Shown: in pieces, positions 16,304-24,499 of the stretch
Layout of the letters: each line of letters begins with the position of its first letter
Position numbering within the stretch: the stretch's first letter is position 1
DNA from: Actinomadura sp. NBRC 104412
GTDB lineage: Bacteria; Actinomycetota; Actinomycetes; Streptosporangiales; Streptosporangiaceae
Direction of reading: 5' to 3'
Assembly (NCBI RefSeq): GCF_030269515.1
Contig: NZ_BSTM01000006.1
Coordinates: forward strand, 1 to 64,000
Length of the DNA stretch: 64,000 nt
Program-made: the position numbers and the translations under genes
Notes under the pieces: model-generated
The model's input: the letters and a program-made list of their open reading frames with translations, nothing else
Told to the model about the DNA's origin: nothing
Database searches by the model: none

Positions 16304-16825
16304 TTCGACCCTCCATTGACCCGCAGTGATGTGCCGCGTGACGTCGGTGATGCGAACCGCCGTGGGCGGCCCCCTGAGCGGGCCGCCCTGGCAAGCGCCG
16401 TGGCTTTGTCTCGGGGGCCCGTTTTCTCCAACCTCAAGCGGGCACGATATCGCGTTAGTTCAGACGTTTCACCACCGTGTGCGGTTCGCTGGAAGCCCGA
16501 TATCTCCGGGGCGGTGGCCGACCGCGGCCGGGTCGGCGCGCGCGATCGGCGGCGGACCGATATGATCCCGCCCGCGGTGCGAAGCCCGGGGGACGTCCCG
16601 GCCCTGATCAGGTCCGCGATGGCTGTCCGGTCATGTGATGTAGGACACAAAGGCGGGTGGTGATCCCGGTGACGGGTGTCACCACAGGGAACCGTCGCGC
16701 CTTGTGTGCCGTACGCCACTGCCCGTGACAGAATTTCCCGCCCGGATCGGGCACAACTGCGGCCCTCCGTGCGTTAGATCCGCGCGACGGGGCGCATAAA
16801 GCACTGAGGGGGATGGAGATAGAAG
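16304..16825. other. Divergent intergenic region between the second kinase and the DUF4193 gene
   Basis: 522 bp without a convincing gene. It should hold promoters in both directions. A possible hairpin lies at 16657-16685 (GTGGTGA ... TCACCAC) with an inner CCCG/CGGG stem. The stretch 16425-16480 is less GC-rich than average. I see no clear -35/-10 pair that I would defend. Confidence 0.6.
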
Positions 16826-17122
16826 ATGGCGACCGACTACGACAGCCCGCGTAAGACGGACGACGACCTGAGCGAGGACAGCCTCCAGGAGCTCCAGGCC
16901 CGCCGCGCCGACAAGGCCGCGAGCATCATCGACGAGGACCTGGACGCCGGCGAGGTCGCCGAGCTGCCGGGCGCCGACCTGTCGAACGAGGAGCTGACCT
17001 TCCGGGTCGTCCCGAGGCAGGCCGACGAGTTCACCTGCAGCCGGTGCTTCCTGGTGCATCACCGCAGCCAGCTGGCCACCGAGAAGAACGGCCAGCCGAT
17101 CTGCCGCGAGTGCGCCGCCTGA
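16826..17122 (+). CDS. DUF4193 family zinc-ribbon-like protein
   Basis: A 98-residue acidic protein with four cysteines placed as CSRC (71, 74) and CREC (93, 96) and a HH pair at 78-79, consistent with one bound zinc. The N-terminus 'MATDYDSPRKTDDDLSEDSLQELQARRADK' region is the conserved DUF4193 opening. The family is near-universal in actinobacteria and lies beside dut/suhB/sigA genes (Rv2699c in M. tuberculosis); a molecular function is not established to my knowledge. ATG at 16826 follows GGGGGATGGAG. A 24-bp gap separates it from the next gene, so they may be co-transcribed. Confidence 0.92.
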   Translation: MATDYDSPRKTDDDLSEDSLQELQARRADKAASIIDEDLDAGEVAELPGADLSNEELTFRVVPRQADEFTCSRCFLVHHRSQLATEKNGQPICRECAA

Positions 17123-17146
17123 GCGGGCGGATCACAGCGGAGGTAG

Positions 17147-18052
17147 GTGCCGTTGACCGGCGATCCCGAACGCCACGACGACCATGACCACCACCCTGGC
17201 GGCGGGCCCGCGCCCGACGCGGAGCGGCACGAGACCGGACTCGTGCCGCTCGAACCCGACCGCACCGCCGAGATCGGCGAGCTGATCGGACGGCTCTCCG
17301 CCGAGGACGACATGGACCGCGAGACCCGTGGTCGCCTGCTGGGCCGGCTGGCCCGCCTGCTGGGCCAGAGCGCCCGCAGGGCAGGCGCCGCGGGCGTGGC
17401 GCGCGGCCGCTGGCTGGCCGACCTGATGGTGGAGGCCGCGCCGCACATCCCGATCCGCGACCTGGAGACGCTGAGCGCGCACCACCACGGCCTGACCGGG
17501 GAGGAGCTGGCCGACAGCGTCGTCCGCGTGGCCTCCAACGCCACGACCACGGTCGGCGCCGCCGCGGGCGCGCTGGCCGCCGCCGAGTTCGCCGCCCCGC
17601 CGCTGTTGCTCACCGCGCCCGCCCAGCTCGCCGCCGAGACCCTGGTCGTCGCCGCGATCGAGGTCAAGATGATCGCCGAGCTGCACGAGGTCTACGGGGT
17701 GCGGATCGAGGGCACGGGCACGACCAGGGGCGTCGCCTTCCTCAGCTCCTGGGCGCGCCAGCGCGGCATCAACCCCCTTGAGGCCGGATCGTTCACCAGC
17801 GCCCTGGGGTCGGCCGCCAAGGCGGCCCTGCGCAAGCGCCTGCTGCGCACGTTCGGCCGCAGCATGACCACCCTCGGGCCGTTCCTGACCGGCGCCGCCG
17901 CCGGTGCGGTCCTGAACCGCACCGCCACCAAGGGCCTGGCCGCCGCCGTCCGCGCCGACCTCGCCGACGGCGTTCCCGCTCCCCCGCCTCCACCCCCGCT
18001 CCCCGGCTCCTTTCCCGCCCTCAAGCGCGCCCCGCGCAGGAAGAGGCGGTAG
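17147..18052 (+). CDS. Hypothetical protein with central hydrophobic helices
   Basis: A 301-residue protein I cannot assign. The N-terminal 40 residues are charged and His/Asp/Pro-rich. Residues about 50-85 form an amphipathic Arg/Leu helix region ('RLLGRLARLLGQSARR'). Residues about 120-170 are Ala/Leu-rich and could insert in a membrane. Around 250-280 there is another Gly/Ala-rich hydrophobic stretch, and the tail is Pro-rich then strongly basic ('RAPRRKRR'). The start is uncertain: GTG at 17147 has GGAGG only three bases away, while TTG at 17153 has it nine bases away and may be used instead. It follows the DUF4193 gene closely and may share its transcript. Confidence 0.75.
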   Translation: MPLTGDPERHDDHDHHPGGGPAPDAERHETGLVPLEPDRTAEIGELIGRLSAEDDMDRETRGRLLGRLARLLGQSARRAGAAGVARGRWLADLMVEAAPHIPIRDLETLSAHHHGLTGEELADSVVRVASNATTTVGAAAGALAAAEFAAPPLLLTAPAQLAAETLVVAAIEVKMIAELHEVYGVRIEGTGTTRGVAFLSSWARQRGINPLEAGSFTSALGSAAKAALRKRLLRTFGRSMTTLGPFLTGAAAGAVLNRTATKGLAAAVRADLADGVPAPPPPPPLPGSFPALKRAPRRKRR

Positions 18053-18072
18053 CGGCGGGGACGGCCGGACGG

Positions 18073-18684
18073 TCAGGCGAACCGGAGTTCGCCGGCGACC
18101 GAGTCGCGGCCGGCCAGCCACATGCCGAGCGCCTCGCGGGTGCCGTGGACGTCGCCGTCGCGGGCCGCCGGGAGCGCGAACGGGCGGTGACCGTCGGTCG
18201 GGACGAGGCGGTGGCGCACCACGCGCCGGTTCGTCCACAGGCTCAGTTGCAGGCCCTCGCGGAAGATCGCGGTCGCCATCTCGTCCGGCACCTCCCGGTG
18301 CAGTCCCAGGCCGCGGACGATGTCCTGGTGATGGATGGCGAGGTCGCCGAGAACGACCAGGCCGCCGAGCCGTGAGGTGGGACTGGGCGAGGCGGCCCAG
18401 TGCCGGGCCCATTCCATCAGGCGGTGCCGGGGCATCCTCCTGACCCGTGCGACCTGGCCCTGGTTGGCGGCGGTCACCCGCAGCCCGTACGGGAGGTACG
18501 AGCCCAGCAGGTAGTCCACCCCGATGAGATGGCCCAGGACGTCGCGCGGCGACCATCCGGCGCACAGCGTGGTGCCGGAGGTGAAGTCCTCGTCCGACAG
18601 CTTCTCCAGCGTCTCGATCAGGCGGACGCGCTCGGCGCGCAGCGCGGTGTCGAACGGCAGCGTGATCCTGTCGATGAGAGGCAT
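18073..18684 (-). CDS. Maleylpyruvate isomerase / mycothiol-dependent (DinB-like) family protein
   Basis: A 203-residue four-helix-bundle type protein. Motifs 'CAGWSPRDVLGHLIGVD' and 'DLAIHHQDIVRGLG' give the conserved histidines that hold a metal in the DinB/MDMPI superfamily. Actinobacterial members typically use mycothiol as co-substrate for isomerase or S-transferase reactions, but the reaction here is unknown. The start at ATG 18684 fits the family start ('MPLIDRITLPFDTAL') and has an AAGGGA site; an upstream in-frame ATG would add 34 unconserved residues. It is convergent with the hypothetical gene ending at 18052, with 20 bp between. Confidence 0.8.
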   Translation of the reverse strand: MPLIDRITLPFDTALRAERVRLIETLEKLSDEDFTSGTTLCAGWSPRDVLGHLIGVDYLLGSYLPYGLRVTAANQGQVARVRRMPRHRLMEWARHWAASPSPTSRLGGLVVLGDLAIHHQDIVRGLGLHREVPDEMATAIFREGLQLSLWTNRRVVRHRLVPTDGHRPFALPAARDGDVHGTREALGMWLAGRDSVAGELRFA

Positions 18685-18734
18685 CGTGGCCGGTCCCTTC
18701 GTGTCTCGCGGGACCGACCACGATACGCAGAACG

Positions 18735-19022
18735 TCAGGTCTCGGTCCTGAGTTGGGACGGCAGTTCGCCCGTTCCCTTCGCCCACTGCCGGGCCGCCGC
18801 GCGGGTCGCCAGCAGCCGGGCCAGCTCCATCCCGATCCCCATCACCACGACCCAGCCGATCGCCTCGCTCAGCGCGACCTCGGGGGACTCGGGGTTGGTC
18901 GGCGGCTCCTTGCCGGTGCTCTTCTTCCAGGCGAATGCGATCGCCTTCTTGGCGACGAAACCGCCCGCGAAGGCCGCGCCGGCGGCCATCACCCGCCAGC
19001 CGAGGTCGCCTCTGTCCGCCAT
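18735..19022 (-). CDS. DUF4235 family small membrane protein
   Basis: A 95-residue protein with two hydrophobic segments (about residues 8-27 and 50-70) separated by 'KKAIAFAWKKSTGKEPPTNPES', the typical DUF4235 pattern. Function unknown. Start ATG at 19022 with GGAAGGA upstream; the longer reading frame to 19181 is not conserved in style and is rejected. It is 50 bp upstream of the DinB-like gene on the same strand and divergent from valS. Confidence 0.8.
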   Translation of the reverse strand: MADRGDLGWRVMAAGAAFAGGFVAKKAIAFAWKKSTGKEPPTNPESPEVALSEAIGWVVVMGIGMELARLLATRAAARQWAKGTGELPSQLRTET

Positions 19023-19213
19023 GATCGTCCTTCCGTCGTCCGCGTCCCTGCCGACGCTACCGGAACGGCATCCCCCGGATGACCTTCGCCATGCGCGGCG
19101 GGCGCGGAACCGTGGACCCTGTAGGCGAAACCCGTGGTCGGCGGGGGCGGAGCCGTGCGCGGCACGAGCGAAAATCGGCATGAGTTTCCGGACGGCGTCC
19201 CTACCATTGGCGC

Positions 19214-21763
19214 ATGACAGGACAGCCGCGTACTCCCAACGTTCCCGCCAAGCCCTCTCTGGACGGCTTGGAGGAGAAGTGGGTACGCCGCTGGCAGGAC
19301 GACGGGACCTACCGTTTCGACCGCGGCAGGCCGGGGGGCGAGGTCTTCTCCATCGACACGCCGCCGCCCACGGTCAGCGGGGAACTGCACGTCGGCCACG
19401 TCTTCTCCTACACCCACACCGACACCATCGCGCGGTTCCAGCGGATGCGCGGCCGCGCGGTCTTCTACCCGATCGGCTGGGACGACAACGGCCTGCCCAC
19501 CGAGCGCCGGGTGCAGTACTACTTCGGCGTCCGCTGCGACCCTTCGCTGCCCTATGAACCGGCGCTCGAACCGCCCGCCAAGCCCGATCCGAACCGCCAG
19601 GTTCCGGTGAGCAGGAGGAACTTCATCGAGCTGTGCGAGCGGCTCACCGGGCTCGACGAGAAGGCGTTCGAGGAGGTGCTGCTCCGGGTCGGCCTGTCGG
19701 TCGACTGGAGCCTGCTCTACACCACGATCGGCGACCGGTCGCGGGCGGTGTCGCAACGCGCGTTCCTGCGCAACCTGGCGCGTGGCGAGGCGTACCTGGC
19801 CGAGGCGCCGACGATGTGGGACGTGACGTTCCGCACGGCCGTCGCGCAGGCCGAAATGGAGGACCGGGAGGTCACCGGCGCCTTCTACAAGCTGCGCTTT
19901 CACGGTCCAGGGTCGTCCCCGGAACGGCAGGGCCACGGTGGGGACCGCCCAATCTACATCGAGACGACGCGGCCCGAGCTGCTGCCCGCGTGCGTCGCGC
20001 TGGTCGCGCACCCCGACGACGAGCGCTACCAGGAGCTGTTCGGGCGTACGGTCCGGACGCCGCTGTTCGGCGTCGAGGTCCCGGTGCTCGCGCACCGGCT
20101 CGCCGACGTCGAGAAGGGCACGGGCATCGCGATGGTCTGCACGTTCGGCGACGTCACGGACGTGACGTGGTGGCGCGAGCTGGGCCTGCCCACCCGGGCG
20201 GTCGTCGGCTGGGACGGACGGCTGGCCGCCGACCCGCCCGAGGGCGTCCCGGCACGGCCGTACGACGAGCTGGCGGGCAGAACGGTCGTCTCGGCCCGGC
20301 AGCGCATCGCCGAGCTGCTGCGCGCGTCGGGCGACCTGGACGGCGAGCCACGGACGATCACCCATCCGGTCAAGTTCTACGAGAGGGGCAACAGGCCGCT
20401 GGAGATCGTCACGACCCGGCAGTGGTACATCCGCAACGGCGCGCGCGACCGCGACCTGCGCGAGCGCCTGCTGGCCCGTGGCCGCGAGCTGGTGTGGCAC
20501 CCGTCCTACATGCGGGGGCGGTACGAGAACTGGGTCGAGGGCCTGAACTCCGACTGGCTGATCTCCCGGCAGCGGTTCTTCGGCGTCCCCTTCCCGGTGT
20601 GGTACCGGCTGGACGACGAGGGCGAGCCGATCTACGACGAGCCGATCGTCCCGTCCGAGGACGCGCTGCCGGTCGACCCGTCCACGGACGTCCCGCCGGG
20701 CTTCTCCGAGGACCGGCGCGGCAGGCCGGGCGGCTTCGCCGGCGATCCGGACGTGATGGACACCTGGGCGACGTCCTCGCTGAGCCCGCAGATCGCGGGC
20801 GGCTGGGAGGACGATCCCGAGCTGTTCGGCAAGGTCTTCCCGTACGACCTGCGCCCGCAGGCGCACGACATCATCCGGACCTGGCTGTTCACCACGGTCA
20901 TCCGGGCGCAGTTCGAGCACGAGGAGCTGCCGTGGACGGACACGGTGATGTCGGGCTGGATCCTCGATCCGGACCGCAAGAAGATGGCCAAGTCCAAGGG
21001 CAATGTCGTCACGCCGATGGGGCTGCTTGAGCGGTACGGCTCGGACGCGGTCCGCTACTGGTCGGCCAGCGGGCGTCCCGGCGCGGACACCGCGTTCGAC
21101 ACCGGCCAGATCAAGGTGGGCCGGCGGCTGGCCATCAAGATCCTCAACGCGTCGAGGTTCGTCCTGGGGCTGGGCGAGGTGGAGCCGGGCGCGGAGGTCA
21201 CCGAGCCGCTCGACCTGGCGATGCTGAGGGCCCTGGCCTCGGTCGTGGACCAGGTGACCGAGGACTTCGAGAACTACGACCACGCTCGCGCGCTCGAACG
21301 CACCGAACGGTTCTTCTGGGAGTTCTGCGACGACTACCTGGAGCTGGTCAAGTCGCGTGCGTACGGCGAGGGCCGGGAGGCGCGGTCGGCGCGGGCGGCG
21401 CTCCGCACGGCGCTGTCGGTCCTGCTGCGGCTGTTCGCGCCGGTCCTGCCGTTCGTGACCGAGGAGGTCTGGTCGTGGTGGCGGGACGGCTCGGTGCACC
21501 GGGCGGCCTGGCCCGCCGGATCGGACCTGCCGTCCGGCGGCGACCCGGAGGTCCTGGCCGCCACAGCCGAGGCGCTGCGGCAGGTCCGCAAGGCCAAGTC
21601 GGAGGCGAAGGCGTCGATGCGGGCCGATGTCCGGCACGCGCTCGTCCGCGGCGGCTCCACCGGGCTCGTCGCGCGTTCCGACCTGGCCGCCGCGGGCCGT
21701 ATCGCCGAGCTCGTCCTGGAGGAGGCGGACGCGGAGCTGTCGGTGGAGGTCGCGCTCGCGTAG
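19214..21763 (+). CDS. valS: Valyl-tRNA synthetase (short form without C-terminal coiled-coil arm)
   Basis: An 849-residue class I synthetase. 'HVGH' at 59-62 is the HIGH motif; the KMSKS loop reads KMAKS (590-594) in 'KKMAKSKGNVV'. 'GWDDNGLPTERRVQ' and 'EIVTTRQWYI' are typical of the Val/Ile group. An editing domain is present ('YIETTRPELLPACVALVAHPDD'), which should remove mischarged threonine. The C-terminus ends in 'VRKAKSEAKASMRADV' and an anticodon-binding helical region, without the about 65-residue coiled-coil tRNA arm common in bacterial ValS; short enzymes of this style resemble the archaeal-type lineage. Start ATG at 19214 has no strong ribosome binding site visible. No T-box leader is apparent in the 190-bp upstream region. 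Confidence 0.9.
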   Translation: MTGQPRTPNVPAKPSLDGLEEKWVRRWQDDGTYRFDRGRPGGEVFSIDTPPPTVSGELHVGHVFSYTHTDTIARFQRMRGRAVFYPIGWDDNGLPTERRVQYYFGVRCDPSLPYEPALEPPAKPDPNRQVPVSRRNFIELCERLTGLDEKAFEEVLLRVGLSVDWSLLYTTIGDRSRAVSQRAFLRNLARGEAYLAEAPTMWDVTFRTAVAQAEMEDREVTGAFYKLRFHGPGSSPERQGHGGDRPIYIETTRPELLPACVALVAHPDDERYQELFGRTVRTPLFGVEVPVLAHRLADVEKGTGIAMVCTFGDVTDVTWWRELGLPTRAVVGWDGRLAADPPEGVPARPYDELAGRTVVSARQRIAELLRASGDLDGEPRTITHPVKFYERGNRPLEIVTTRQWYIRNGARDRDLRERLLARGRELVWHPSYMRGRYENWVEGLNSDWLISRQRFFGVPFPVWYRLDDEGEPIYDEPIVPSEDALPVDPSTDVPPGFSEDRRGRPGGFAGDPDVMDTWATSSLSPQIAGGWEDDPELFGKVFPYDLRPQAHDIIRTWLFTTVIRAQFEHEELPWTDTVMSGWILDPDRKKMAKSKGNVVTPMGLLERYGSDAVRYWSASGRPGADTAFDTGQIKVGRRLAIKILNASRFVLGLGEVEPGAEVTEPLDLAMLRALASVVDQVTEDFENYDHARALERTERFFWEFCDDYLELVKSRAYGEGREARSARAALRTALSVLLRLFAPVLPFVTEEVWSWWRDGSVHRAAWPAGSDLPSGGDPEVLAATAEALRQVRKAKSEAKASMRADVRHALVRGGSTGLVARSDLAAAGRIAELVLEEADAELSVEVALA

Positions 21764-21785
21764 GCGTTCCTCCGGCACGGCCGTA

Positions 21786-21800
21786 CCGAATGACATTCGG
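21786..21800. promoter_or_regulatory. Small palindrome upstream of the acyl-CoA dehydrogenase operon
   Basis: CCGAAT-GAC-ATTCGG, a perfect 6-bp inverted repeat 55 bp before the dehydrogenase start. TetR-type repressors often control such operons through palindromes, but no regulator gene is adjacent and no known consensus is matched. Confidence 0.3.
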
Positions 21801-21855
21801 GTGGGGTGCGGGTTAGCGTAAGCGGACACTGATCGCCGCTTTCGAGGAGCCGCAC

Positions 21856-23046
21856 GTGACGGATCTGGAGGAGTACCGGAGGCGGGCCCGGGCGTGGCTG
21901 GACGAGCACGCCCGTGGCCTGCCCCGGGAGCCCGACCTCGCGACCGCCAAGACCTTCATGGCGACGCTCTACGACGCCGGGTACTCCGGCATCTCCTGGC
22001 CGGTCGAGTACGGCGGGCAGGGGCTGAGCGCCGCGGAGGAACGCGCGTTCCAGGAGGCGGCGCGGGGCGTGACGCTGCCGATCGGGGTGTTCGGGATCGG
22101 CCTGGGCATGTGCGGGCCGACGCTGCTGTCCATCGGCACCGAGGAGCAGAAGAAGCGCTACATCAGGCCGCTCCTGCGCGGCGAGGAGATCTGGTGCCAG
22201 ATGTTCTCCGAGCCCGGCGCCGGGTCGGACGTGGCGTCCCTCCAGACCCGCGCCGTGCTGGACGGCGACGCGTGGGTGGTGAACGGGCAGAAGGTCTGGA
22301 CGTCGGCGGCGCGGCAGGCCGACTTCGGGCTGGTCATCGCCCGTACCGATCCGGACGTGCCCAAGCACTCGGGCATCACGATGTTCGTCATCGACCTGCA
22401 CGATCCCGGGGTGACGGTGCGCCCGCTGCGCGACATGACCGGCGAGGCGCACTTCAACGAGATCTTCATCGACGACGTGCGGATCGCGCCCGACCAGGTG
22501 GTCGGCGAGGTCAACGGCGGCTGGTCGGCCGCGGTCACCACGCTGCTGCACGAGCGGGTGTCGATCGGCATGGGCGCGACGCGCACCGAACGTCCCGCCT
22601 CGTACGCCAACCTGGCGGCGGCCGCGCGGGAGCGGGGGCTGCTGGACGACGCGGCCGTCCGCGACCAGCTCGTCGACCTCTACCTGCGGGAACGGGCCTT
22701 CGACCTGTTCAACGCGCGGCTCTCGCAGGAGGTCAAGGCCGGGATCCAGCCCGGCGCGCGGGGCTCGGTCGCCAAGCTGCTGCTGGCCGAGCTGACCCTG
22801 TACGGCGCCGACGTCGCGAGCGAGATCCTGGGGCCCGGCGCCGTGGCGTACGGCGAAGGCGAGGGCGGGATCGCCTCCGCGCTGTCGTTCGCGCCCGGCA
22901 TGGCGCTGGGCGGCGGGACCAACGAGATCATGCGCAACATCATCGGCGACCGCGTGCTGGGCCTGCCGCGCGAGCCCCAGGTGGACAGGACGGTGCCGTT
23001 CCGCGAGCTCAAGGTCGGGACGCAGGCGAAGGAGGCGGGCAGATGA
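21856..23046 (+). CDS. Acyl-CoA dehydrogenase, large subunit of a heteromeric pair
   Basis: A 396-residue flavoenzyme. It has the N-terminal helical domain, the FAD/substrate motif 'WCQMFSEPGAGSDVASLQTRA' and the C-terminal helical domain. The position that carries the catalytic glutamate in the common Y-E-G-T motif reads GGGT (352-355, 'LGGGTNEIMRNI'), so a base at the alternative (isovaleryl/long-chain type) helix position is likely; 'LYLRERAFDLFN' around residue 280 is a candidate. Such enzymes in actinobacteria often work as alpha2-beta2 complexes on steroid or branched acyl-CoA. GTG start at 21856 after GAGGAG. The next gene overlaps by ATGA. Confidence 0.88.
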   Translation: MTDLEEYRRRARAWLDEHARGLPREPDLATAKTFMATLYDAGYSGISWPVEYGGQGLSAAEERAFQEAARGVTLPIGVFGIGLGMCGPTLLSIGTEEQKKRYIRPLLRGEEIWCQMFSEPGAGSDVASLQTRAVLDGDAWVVNGQKVWTSAARQADFGLVIARTDPDVPKHSGITMFVIDLHDPGVTVRPLRDMTGEAHFNEIFIDDVRIAPDQVVGEVNGGWSAAVTTLLHERVSIGMGATRTERPASYANLAAAARERGLLDDAAVRDQLVDLYLRERAFDLFNARLSQEVKAGIQPGARGSVAKLLLAELTLYGADVASEILGPGAVAYGEGEGGIASALSFAPGMALGGGTNEIMRNIIGDRVLGLPREPQVDRTVPFRELKVGTQAKEAGR

Positions 23047-24122
23047 GGCTGATCCCGACCGATGACCAGAGGGAACTGGCGGCGTCCGTCCGCTCCTTCC
23101 TGGCCGGCACCGCGCCGATGGCCCGGGTCCGCGAGATCGCCGAGGCGCCCGAGCCGTACGACGTGCGCGTGTGGGAGCGGATGTCGGGCGAGCTGGGCCT
23201 GCCCGGTCTGGCGATCCCCGAGGCGTACGGCGGCGCCGGGGCCGGGCACGGCGAGGTCGCCATGGTCATGGAGGAGCTGGGCGCCGCGCTCACCCCGTCT
23301 CCGTTCTTCGCCTCGGCGGTCCTGGCGGCCAACGTGATCCTCCGGTCGGGCGACGTGGAGGCCGCCAAGGACTACCTTCCGGGGATCGCGTCGGGCGGCA
23401 CGGTCGCGACCTTCGCCGTCCCCGAACCGGGCGGGCGGGGCGTCCGCGCCGCCGACGGCGCGCTGCACGGCACCGCTTCGCACGTGGTGAACGGCGCGGA
23501 CGCCGACCTGATCCTGGTCGCCGCCGAGGACGGCGGGCTCTACGCGGTCGAGTCCGACGCCGAGGGGCTGGCCCGCACACCCCTCGAAACGCTCGATCTG
23601 ACCCGCCCGCAGGCACGCCTGGAATTCGCGGGAACGCCCGCCCGCCGATTCGGCCCGGCCGACGCGGGCGAGGCGGTCCAGGGCGCCCTGGACCTGGCCG
23701 CCGTGGCACTCGCCGCCGAACAACTGGGCGGTCTGCGTCATTGCCTGGACACGATCGTGGAATATGCGAAACTGCGCGTCCAGTTCGGCCGGTTCGTGGG
23801 TTCCTTCCAGGGCGTCAAGCACAAGCTGGCGGATATGCACTGCACGTACGAACAGGCCGAATCGATCGTGCGCTACGCGGCCTGGGCCGCCGACGAGAGC
23901 CCGTCCGACCTGCCCGTCGCCGCGTCCCTGGCCCAGTCCTACATGGGACGAGCCTATTTCCAGGTTGCCAAGGACCACCTGCTCCTTCACGGCGGAATAG
24001 GCTTCACCTGGGAACACGACGCCCATTTCTATTACAAGCGCGCGAAAAGCGCCCAGCTCCTCCTGGGGTCGCCGCGCCACCATCGTGCCGCCCTGGCCGA
24101 ACGCCTCGACCTTTTGCCCTAG
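23043..24122 (+). CDS. Acyl-CoA dehydrogenase, second subunit
   Basis: A 359-residue acyl-CoA dehydrogenase-fold protein, shorter and more divergent than its partner. It keeps the N-terminal helical domain ('LGLPGLAIPEAYGGAGAGHGE'), a reduced beta domain, and the C-terminal helical domain with 'LRVQFGRFVGSFQGVKHKLADMH' and 'LLHGGIGFTWEHDAHFYYKRA'. The usual catalytic Glu motif is absent at the C-terminus. Overlapping genes of this kind (FadE26/27, FadE28/29 in mycobacteria) encode obligate heterotetramers with shared FAD sites; that is family knowledge applied here. The stop overlaps by 3 bases the stop of the convergent cupin gene. Confidence 0.87.
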   Translation: MRLIPTDDQRELAASVRSFLAGTAPMARVREIAEAPEPYDVRVWERMSGELGLPGLAIPEAYGGAGAGHGEVAMVMEELGAALTPSPFFASAVLAANVILRSGDVEAAKDYLPGIASGGTVATFAVPEPGGRGVRAADGALHGTASHVVNGADADLILVAAEDGGLYAVESDAEGLARTPLETLDLTRPQARLEFAGTPARRFGPADAGEAVQGALDLAAVALAAEQLGGLRHCLDTIVEYAKLRVQFGRFVGSFQGVKHKLADMHCTYEQAESIVRYAAWAADESPSDLPVAASLAQSYMGRAYFQVAKDHLLLHGGIGFTWEHDAHFYYKRAKSAQLLLGSPRHHRAALAERLDLLP

Positions 24123-24448
24123 CCCTCCGGATAGAAAAGGAACAGCGTGCACCCCGTTCTCGTCTGCGGGACGTGCGAGGAGCCCGCGGGGGCGTGGATG
24201 AAGGAGCCCGCCGGGTAGTCGCGGTCGCCGTCGTTGAAGACGCCCGTGACCACGAAGACCTCCTCGGGGCCTGGTTCGTGGACGTCGACGCCCTGCCAGC
24301 CGGTGTTCGGGTCCATCTCCAGCACGGCGGCCTTCGCGCCGTTGTCGCCGTGCCACAGCACGCGTACGCGTATGCCCGGGAAGACTTCGCGGACCGGTGC
24401 GTCCTGGACAGAGGCCCACACGTAGCCCGGATCCTGTTCCGTCGTCAT
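24119..24448 (-). CDS. Cupin domain protein (ChrR-like)
   Basis: A 109-residue single cupin barrel. 'VDVHEPGPEEVFVVTGVFNDGDRDYPAGSF' spans the first metal motif and 'HAPAGSSHVP' the second, giving His57, Glu62 or Glu63, and His91 as candidate metal ligands. The fold resembles the C-terminal domain of ChrR anti-sigma factors, used by small stand-alone proteins of unknown catalytic role. Start is ATG at 24448. It is divergent from the GlxA-like regulator 51 bp away and may be under its control; its 3' end overlaps the acyl-CoA dehydrogenase gene. Confidence 0.8.
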   Translation of the reverse strand: MTTEQDPGYVWASVQDAPVREVFPGIRVRVLWHGDNGAKAAVLEMDPNTGWQGVDVHEPGPEEVFVVTGVFNDGDRDYPAGSFIHAPAGSSHVPQTRTGCTLFLFYPEG

Positions 24449-24499
24449 GGGACCCAGGGTGGCGGCCGGGCGCGGCTCACGCCGAGTGTCAGGAATGAC

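Noticed and set aside
16304..16825. CRISPR-like or small RNA content in the 522-bp divergent region
   Set aside because: No spaced repeats and no defendable promoter-terminator pair.
19023..19213. T-box leader before valS
   Set aside because: No T-box consensus or specifier/antiterminator structure seen in the upstream 190 bp.
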